DNA of 64,000 nucleotides from Homalodisca vitripennis (Eukaryota > Arthropoda > Insecta > Hemiptera > Cicadellidae), in contig NC_060211.1 of NCBI RefSeq assembly GCF_021130785.1, positions 20,507,001 through 20,571,000 of the forward strand, in the 5' to 3' direction. Under the pieces are notes generated by a model, which was not told the origin of the DNA, searched no databases, and worked only from the letters and a program-made list of their open reading frames with translations. The position numbers and the translations under genes were made by a program. Of the stretch, positions 51,901-60,900 are shown in pieces. Each line of letters starts with the position of its first letter. Within the stretch, counting starts at the first letter, position 1.

Positions 51901-54900
51901 ATACTGGAATTATGTTTTATTTAACATCAAATCTAAAATATATGTACAGTATTTTTATATATTATAGTAATATCTCTTTTGACTATGCCACTTAGGTGTA
52001 TTTATGACTTTGTCAATGCATTTTGTAAAATGACAATAAACATTATTCTATTCTATTAGGTATACCTCTTGTAGTTCATTCTTGCCGGACAACGTAGCCA
52101 TTTGTAAGTAACATTTAACTGTCTGTCTGATCTTCTGGAAAGAGTCGCCGACCGTGATACTCGGCATTGTGTAAATCCTTGATAAAGAGTCCAGACACAC
52201 GCCGGTCAAATTGTGTTTTCTAGCAATTTTCCCAAAATGGATGATGGCCTGAAAGACAAAAATATAATGTAACCTACAACTTTACGGCACAAGGTTAAAA
52301 TGACAGATCGTCTTTTAAGATTAAGCTTTACAATAGAGTATTGGGGAGCTAAGCTGAAAATGTAAGATGTGAATAACAAAAGTCAAAATGGATGCTGAAT
52401 AGTCAAGCTCAAAATAAGATTCAGTTAGTTTTTCTTACATCTATAGAATACAAAAGATGATAAGGTATTAACCACATGTTTCAGACATGAAATGTCATTA
52501 GATCACAGTATAAACAGGAATCTGCCAAAGTGTTGTTTTTTGTAGTCAAAAGTGTGAAACACTACAATAATTTACCAAATTCCATAAAAACTACTAGAAA
52601 CTTCACAAATTTCAAACTGAAGTTCAAACAATTGCTACGAGAAAAATCAATAATCTTTTTTTATCTATTAGATTTTACACACGAAACTTGAATATGTGTA
52701 GCTTTATTCTAGTCTCTAAGTTGATAATTCACATGTCTATATGGACATGATATTTTAATCATGTACAACAGATGTAGAAAAAACAAACTCGTGTCTGTAT
52801 TCTTCATGAGTACAAACTTAATACTTAAGATTGTGTGCATCCTTAATCTTGAGTCTTAGGTTTTGAAACCTGAAGAAGACGACAAACTGTTCTCAAAATA
52901 TAATTTTCAATACAAACAACAAAATGTCAGAAATTCTTATCTAAATACACTGTACTCACTTGAGCCGAAGCATGGGTGCCCAGCATACTCTGACTGTTGT
53001 TGACCTGGTCATGCTGGGAGTCATAGTGTGACAGTATGAACTGGTAGTGGTGCTGTCTCCACGTGAATATATCACTCCAGTGACTCAAATCGTCTGCAAT
53101 CACGGGGAGCCGGTTCCTCCACGTTTTGACAATAGCCTTCATATCTTGGAAAGTGTTATTTCGTTCGTGCAAAATACCTTGGTGAATTTGGGAAGCTTCT
53201 TGGAGTTCCATTATCTATAACAATTATTCATCTACATTCTACCAGCTTCTTCTTATTGGAATATAATACTTTTAAAACAAACACTCAAATAATTATTAAA
53301 TTTTATTTTTTTGAAGCCTTTTGTGTTCAAGGACATTATCGGACCCACATAACTGAAATAAAAGTTGTGTTCCTTGGACACGAAAGGCTTCATAAAAATA
53401 TAATTTCCAAAAACATTGCAATCAGCTGCTTCAGTTGCAGTAAAACATGGAGCACAACAATATTGACTTGATTAGCTGTAAAGTAATAACCAATACTTTT
53501 GGACATTCAGTTCAAAGCCATTACTTCTAAGCCGAAAGGATATGTCACAAATTCATTTCCACAACAGTCAAACTACAGATTATCCTTACCTGTTGAGCTG
53601 CTTGCAAGAGAGGCAAGTGGATGTGAGACACGATGTGAGGCAAACGACGCCATTCTCGCATGCAAGTAGCACTGGCGTTCTTCACCAGACGCTCCACCAA
53701 CTGTAGGTGTTGTTCATCGGGTGGACAGATCGCCAGAAATCCTTTGTAAAGATTTACCTAACACCACGGTTTTACATTAATTTAATACATCCTAATTAAG
53801 GCCCATTATACTGGTACAAAGAATTCAATTAATATTAAATAGAAGTAATAAGTAGATTTAGAACAAAATCAGCTCCAAATTTCAATTCTACGAAAAATAG
53901 TGATCAAGAAAGTAAAACATCTCCTAACTTAAATATTTTCTAACTTTTTTTATATTAAAACAATTACTAGCCATGATAAACCTTTTTGTGTTTTGGGATT
54001 GTAAATATTTATTCATTTTCCAAACACCTCCAGATCATAGATTTTTAAATGAAATTAAAAACAAATAATCTGTTAAATTCTTTTTTATGACTTAAATATT
54101 TGGATTTTGATAGTGGTCCATTTTAGATATTTGCAAAAGCTTAAATTTTTGTCACATCTCCAATACTTATAATGAATAAAATTACATACTATTAAAATTA
54201 CTCTACTAAATTTTTTTCAATCAGATCAGTCTTAATTTAAAAATATGTAATGTTGAAGATGGAGCTTATATTGACTTTTCATATTTTAATCACTATATTG
54301 AAAAATCACAATGACCAATATTGTATAACTTTCTATTTTTTGAGGCCTTTTAATAGCAAAAACGTATCATCACTGCATAACTATTATCCTGTGTTATCAG
54401 AATTAAAAAGTCTTATATAACTTTTCAATTTTGTTTCGATACATTTTTACAAAATCCAATCTGACTATAGTGTACAGGAGTTTATCTTCATGTTATGTCA
54501 AATAGATTACACCAATTCCTAGTTTGAGAGCCAAATGTACAAAAAAGGCTACAATTGATAAGATAATGAGCAACTAAAACGTACACTGCCTTTTATTCTA
54601 AACGTATTTTCCAAATATATAAATTTGCAGTCCACAGACAGTATATATTACTGCCTATACTTTAGGCTAGGCCTACAGACAAAATTAACTTAAGTACTAA
54701 TCACACACTAATTAAACCTGACTAGTAATTCCAAAACGATTTTGGGAGTGCACTACGTGCCGCCAGCAGAAATCCCAATAGCCGTGTGGGAAGCGATATG
54801 ATGCTAAACAGTTTTCACAAATGTTTTTTATGAATAACCTCTTGCCTAAATATGTACGCTATCTAAAGGAATAGATAAAAAACACTTTCAAGTAGTATTT

Positions 54901-57900
54901 TGTTCCCACTAGATTGTGGTTGCTCTTTTGGTTATTTCTTTTAGACCCAATTTACTGCCATAAGACAGCATTCAATAAGTTGTTTCAAGTAATCAGCTAG
55001 TTCTATTTATGCTTTTGTACTAGATACATTTTGCAACCTCGCTTTTACACTACCAGTTGACCAGATTGTTTTTAAACGTTTTGTTGTGTTTACCGTAAGT
55101 ATGTAAACGTGGGTGTATGTGTAATTACCGAGTGTGTAAAATGGTGTGAGAAAGACTTTCAGATGAATTTCTGGCTGATATGCTCCTCTGAGACTCACTG
55201 CCGGCATTTTCCTGCCAACATCCCTGCTACAGATAAGAACGACAAGCCGAGGAGAGCATGCCATTTGTGCAGATGGACACCACATGGATGTGCCGCGATT
55301 GCAATGTTCCACTTTGAGTACCCGACTCTTTCTTCGCCTTTCATACCATCAAATATTTCTTGTGTACTATTACTAACTTGTACCTAGAGTGTGCCTTAGT
55401 ATGTTTATGAGAAAATACTACATATTTCATCTTATACACATATTTTGTAAATATAATAACTTTTGTGTATGATTTGATTAATTTCTGTATAAATACACAA
55501 AATACTTCTAAAGTTTTTAATTGAGTATTTTATATAACACTTCTGCTGTAAACCCAAATCACAAAAAAACCAAATCTAAAATTTTTTTAAATTAACTTTT
55601 TAGGGTACTCTTACTGATAAACCGCCCAATAGACTACAATAGAAATTCTGTACAGTACACATAAGTATAAACTCACTTTCCACAACATATCACTTGGACA
55701 GTTGCTCTCCACATGGTTCAAAGCTTCTTTCATCAAGTTCCAGTCGGGAACCCTCCAAGCGCACTCCAGAATCAAGTATGGGTTTACGTGGTTCTTTGTT
55801 TTACCATAGTCTAGAAGATGCTCCCATTGGTTGAGTTCCTTTGAACACCTACAATTCAAAACATACATAATCAATATTGATACTGTTTATTATTAATGAA
55901 ATAAAAAAAATAATGTTTCATGTGTTAGAAAAACTTGACAGTATTTTATTGTCATCAAATTTAAATGTTTTCATGATTGAAATATAGACTTATGATTTAA
56001 AGATGTAGATTTGAACACTTAAGTTTAGATTAATTTCTACACATAACAAAATTAAATAAATGATTTAACCGGCATTACATCTATTAGTAAATTAATCAAT
56101 CTACAATTGAAACGGAACCTTAACATTTGGCGTCCAATAACTAGGGCTCCATTATACATTGTAATTGGAACCGTTACATTTGGCGCTACCAATGTGACAC
56201 AGACATATTCAACATTAACTGAAACTCTCACAGCTTGTAAGCAGGTAAAATTTTCATGAATAATTAAGGCTCTTAGGATACTTGGGGTTATTAAAAATGT
56301 TTTTGTTTCTAAAAATAACCATGATATTCTGTACCGAAACAGGTAAAAAAAAACTTGACCTCAACTACCACATATTGTTCACAAGCTAGGAGAAGAGAAC
56401 TGACTCTGTTAAACACGGATGTATAGCAGGTACTGTGCCTTGATCATGAACAACTTATTTAGGAAAACTTACCTGATCCACTGTTTCTCCCACAGTTTCT
56501 GTTCACTGATCAAACTGAGCGGAGAAGGATTCGTGGCGTAGTCTTGCCTCCCTTTCCCTATGGCAAGCTCATATGCTCCCAGAGCTTGTTCGAAAAACCC
56601 TTGCTGTTCGTATGCCAATGCAATGCTGGTTTCACGATACTTGGCATGTTTCTGCCATAAACCACACCACATGTCCTCCTCTCTCAGTGTCATGTACATT
56701 TCTGCCAGATTATCCATTATGCTCTACAACATTATAACATGTGTAATAGTATAAATTGTAAATAACCTGCTATTTAAAATGTTTTTAAAATATTTTAAAA
56801 CATGAAGATGTTTTAGTTAATTCATAATACAACATCTATTGTCTGGTTGGAAAACAACATTTTCAATGATTATGGCATTATTTACACCAAGTCTTTTTAA
56901 ACAATTAATTTTGATTTCTGTTTATTTTAGTGATGTTTTCATAAAACAGAAACAAAAATGAAAACACTTTTTAACAATATTAAACACAAACTAAAATTCA
57001 GTACTTGAGAAATATGATGATAAGGTGACAAGGGATATAAAGAGTTAGGACACTTAACCAGGACTAATCACAGAAGCAGTGGATTAAATTTCTTATTTAA
57101 ATACATAGTCAATTTTATCAGTATCTTCCAAGCACATACAAAATGTGGATATTTTTCACAAACTTTTCATTCTGCTTACATTATCTTGAGTTTTTCCTTA
57201 CTAAACTCGCTTAAGTTTATTAATCCATATATTGTGCAAAGGTTATTGATCTATATATTGTGTACAGGTTTTTTATCTATATATTGCGTATAGGTTATTG
57301 ATATATATATGTTGTTTACAGTTTATTGATCTGTATTGTGTACAGGTTATTGATCTCTATGTTGTGTACAAATTGTTGTCAAAAAATTATTGTTTGTCAT
57401 TTGTAACGTATTATCAGCAAGCTGCAGAGTATTTATAAAAATAATATTGGCCATTTCTACAATGGGCCTCTCTCTTAAAACGTTTGACAGAGATGGAGAA
57501 TTAGTGCAATTTTATTTTTAATCCATTTTATTTTGTTTGCAAATAATATTGTTTCTTATATATTCATTCTTGCCTTTAATTTAATATTTTAATCATTGTT
57601 TATACATGCAATAAGTTCTAACAAAATATTAATAATTACTTTAACCTGGTTTATAGATACTCAAATATAATAAACACAAAGTTAAATCTCAATAAAAATT
57701 TGGTAATATTAACCCTTTGCGTGCCACGGCGACGATACATCGTCGCCAAAAACCCTTGCGAAAAGTGCCACGGCGACGATGGATCGTCGCCGACTTACTG
57801 TGCGAAAAGTGCCAGGCGACGATCCATCGTCGCCGTCTGTTATCGTAATTTTTAACGCTTTATTTTTCATGAATTCTTTTCACAACCAATATTGTTTTAT

Positions 57901-60900
57901 TTGTTAACTATCCTGCAATAGATAAATAATAGTTCACATGGTACTTTATATTAGTGAAGTTAAAAAAATCACAGAATAATAGAAGCAACAACAGCTGGCG
58001 GTGATCAACCGGGCGCGTAACATCGTTGGCGCGTAAACAACTCGCTACGTATAGTATGCGTAATATCTAAAATAATACGTTCGGTCACATGGTTGTGTTT
58101 ACATCGTTTTGAGGTTAGGATCTCTAAAATGATTTTGTTAAATTGGTATCTCCCGTGCGTGCGTGCTTGCGTGCGCGTGCGTGTGCGTGATTGCGTGCGC
58201 GTGCGTGTGCGTGCGCGCGCTTGTGTGTGTGTGTGTGTACATATTTTTTGGGAAAATATGAAGAACATATATTAGATATACTTTAGAACCAAAGGATAAA
58301 TGTAAGTAATGCATTAATTATTTTTGTTTTAGTGTTGTGTTACCGGTACTGAAAAATGATTTTTTCATTATGTACATAATTTCAAGCATTGTTATGTAAC
58401 TATAGTAATTATATAAAAAAGTTAACCATTATTTTTTTTTCACATTAACAATGTTATAAAGAATATTTAAAAAATTCTTCCCATGGTAAAATTGTTTCTT
58501 ATTAATTTGTAAAAAAAAATAAAAACTAAAAAATAAAAATTGCTTTATACATTTTTTGGTTTTGACATGCCAAAACTAATATTATTTTATGTTGTTTTAT
58601 TTTGTTTTGTAACATTTTATTGTAATACAAGTTTCTACAAACATTTTAATACCTGTTTCATAAAAATAGTATGAAAAATAAAAAAAAAATATATTGTTTT
58701 TTTTTCCGGAAGCCCGGTAATACTTCTTATTATTCCCTGGCATTTTTCGCATATGACTTGCAATATAGTTGCTAGTGCATTTCTTTTGTACTAAATTTTT
58801 TGCCTTGTGGCATTCAAAGGGTTAATAAATACTTACACAATGAAACATGTACAAACAAATAAAAGAAAAAATACACGAAAAAAATTTAAAAAAATGTATG
58901 TAGTGTAAGAAACTAAAAAAAAACAGACATCTTATTAGACTATTACTCTACAATAGAGAATAACTAAATTTTTAAAATATAAAATAAATGTTCAATAAAT
59001 TATAATATATCATCATACTAATCTTTGTTAGGTATTCAACACAATTAGTAAACAGCCCTCACATCTATACAGGTTGGAACAGATCATATATTGTTTTAAT
59101 GTGCCAACTCATCTCATTAGCCTGCTAAATATGATCACCTCATAGATTTTATGGTTCTAGGAAACAGGAAGAGTAAGCTCCATACGAGCTTGGCCTCTCC
59201 AACACACACTAAAATATATTTAACACCATTTTTAAAATGGCATGTAATTTAAATTAAACATAATTTTGCCATTTTAAAAAACCTAACAATTTACACTGTT
59301 ATTAATCAATTATGAAATAGTAAATTCAAGTTACTATTAGAGTTGTATTAGAACAAAATTGTTTTGTCCTGCCAAATATATTTCACCGACAAAGAACTGT
59401 TCTATTATTTACCTGTTGAGGAGTGCCCTCTGGTTCGAAGTCGTAGCACTCAACAGGATCTCTTCTGGCCTTGGTCTGAGACTGCTGGTTCTGCTCCATG
59501 GCTATCTTCTCCAGAGTCAGAGTCATGCGGTGCCACAGGTTGTGAGACTTCCCCAGATAAGACATCACCACACTGATAAGTCATGAAATAATTAACCCAA
59601 CCATATATTGTTATTTTTTCTTAGGTTTAGTACCATATGAGGTCTGAAAACAGAAAATATTGAAAGTGATTCTATCTTCATATATAACTTTATTACTTGC
59701 AATGCATTAAGGTTTTTTTATTTACAATCCCAAAGCGAAACGTTAATCGATTCATTGGAAATATCCTTTTATTTACTAAAGCAGATTATTTGTTAATTAG
59801 GTAATCTATCTACAGGTTTTATAAACAAAGTACAACAAAATTAAATTTTCATAATCGGTAATTTTTGTAATGCCGATCAGCTGTCATGCGTGAATCGACA
59901 CAGCAGAATAATGGTACTATGGAAAGATAATTATTTAATTAGGTTATGTATTTACCATTTTAAAAATACAAAGATGGTAAAAACATGTTATGATGGTAAT
60001 TAAAGATAATTAAAAACATGGCAAGTTTCCACAGATTCAATTGCCGAAACCCATTAACCAATTTTTAAATCCGAGTTTATGTTGAAGATTAGTTGGATTC
60101 GAGATTCGGCTTCAACACATCACACAACACCAGATCCTCACCATTCATCAACCACGTAAATAAATTTAATATTATGTAGTTATGTATCTGTAGCACTACA
60201 ATTACAAACAGATCTATAATGTTTAGTTTAGTAGTAGGCATATCTTATTTGTCATAATGTCATTAATATAATTTTAGTTGTGGAACTCTTTTAGCAAACA
60301 AATATTCTCATGAACAAGGTCCACCCGTATATACAAATTTTTAAAATTCTAATAAAGCTTAAACAATTTTTCTTAATAAAGTATTTTATACTTATAATTA
60401 TTTTTTAACTGTTTATTTGTACATAAATTTTAAACCATACAACTAGAAAGCAAAGAGATTAAATTTTATCATTAACTTACGTTTTCATGGCCACCGGTGG
60501 GTTACAATGTGCAAGGGCCTCGAAAAACACAGCAATTGCACTCGGATGATTGTCTTTTTGTGTGAGGTGGCTCCCACTCACCAAGAATGGCATTATTTCT
60601 CCAGTGAGTGACTGTAAACACAAAATGGTAATTAATTGGTTACACAATTGCAAAATTCCAGCACTACTCTAGTTGGAGTACATTAAAAAATAAATACCTC
60701 AACAGTTTTCACACAATATCAGAATCAAAAGAAGCCGGCACAATAATTACTTCCAAAGAAGGTTAGTGGAGAGATCCATTTGCACCTTGATTTGGACAAC
60801 AAAGGCTCCTTTAACCTGTTGATTAGTGAGTTTTTTTTTAGTGTGCATGGCTCAAAAAGTGAGTTTTTTAACTTTTTTTTAATTTTTTGGATTTTTGAGT

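Noticed and set aside
55007..55312. 101-codon minus-strand frame
   Set aside because: It is the shadow of the piggyBac Cys-rich relic on the plus strand.
58005..58275. Arg/Thr-rich frames on both strands
   Set aside because: They translate the GT/GC microsatellite and are not genes.
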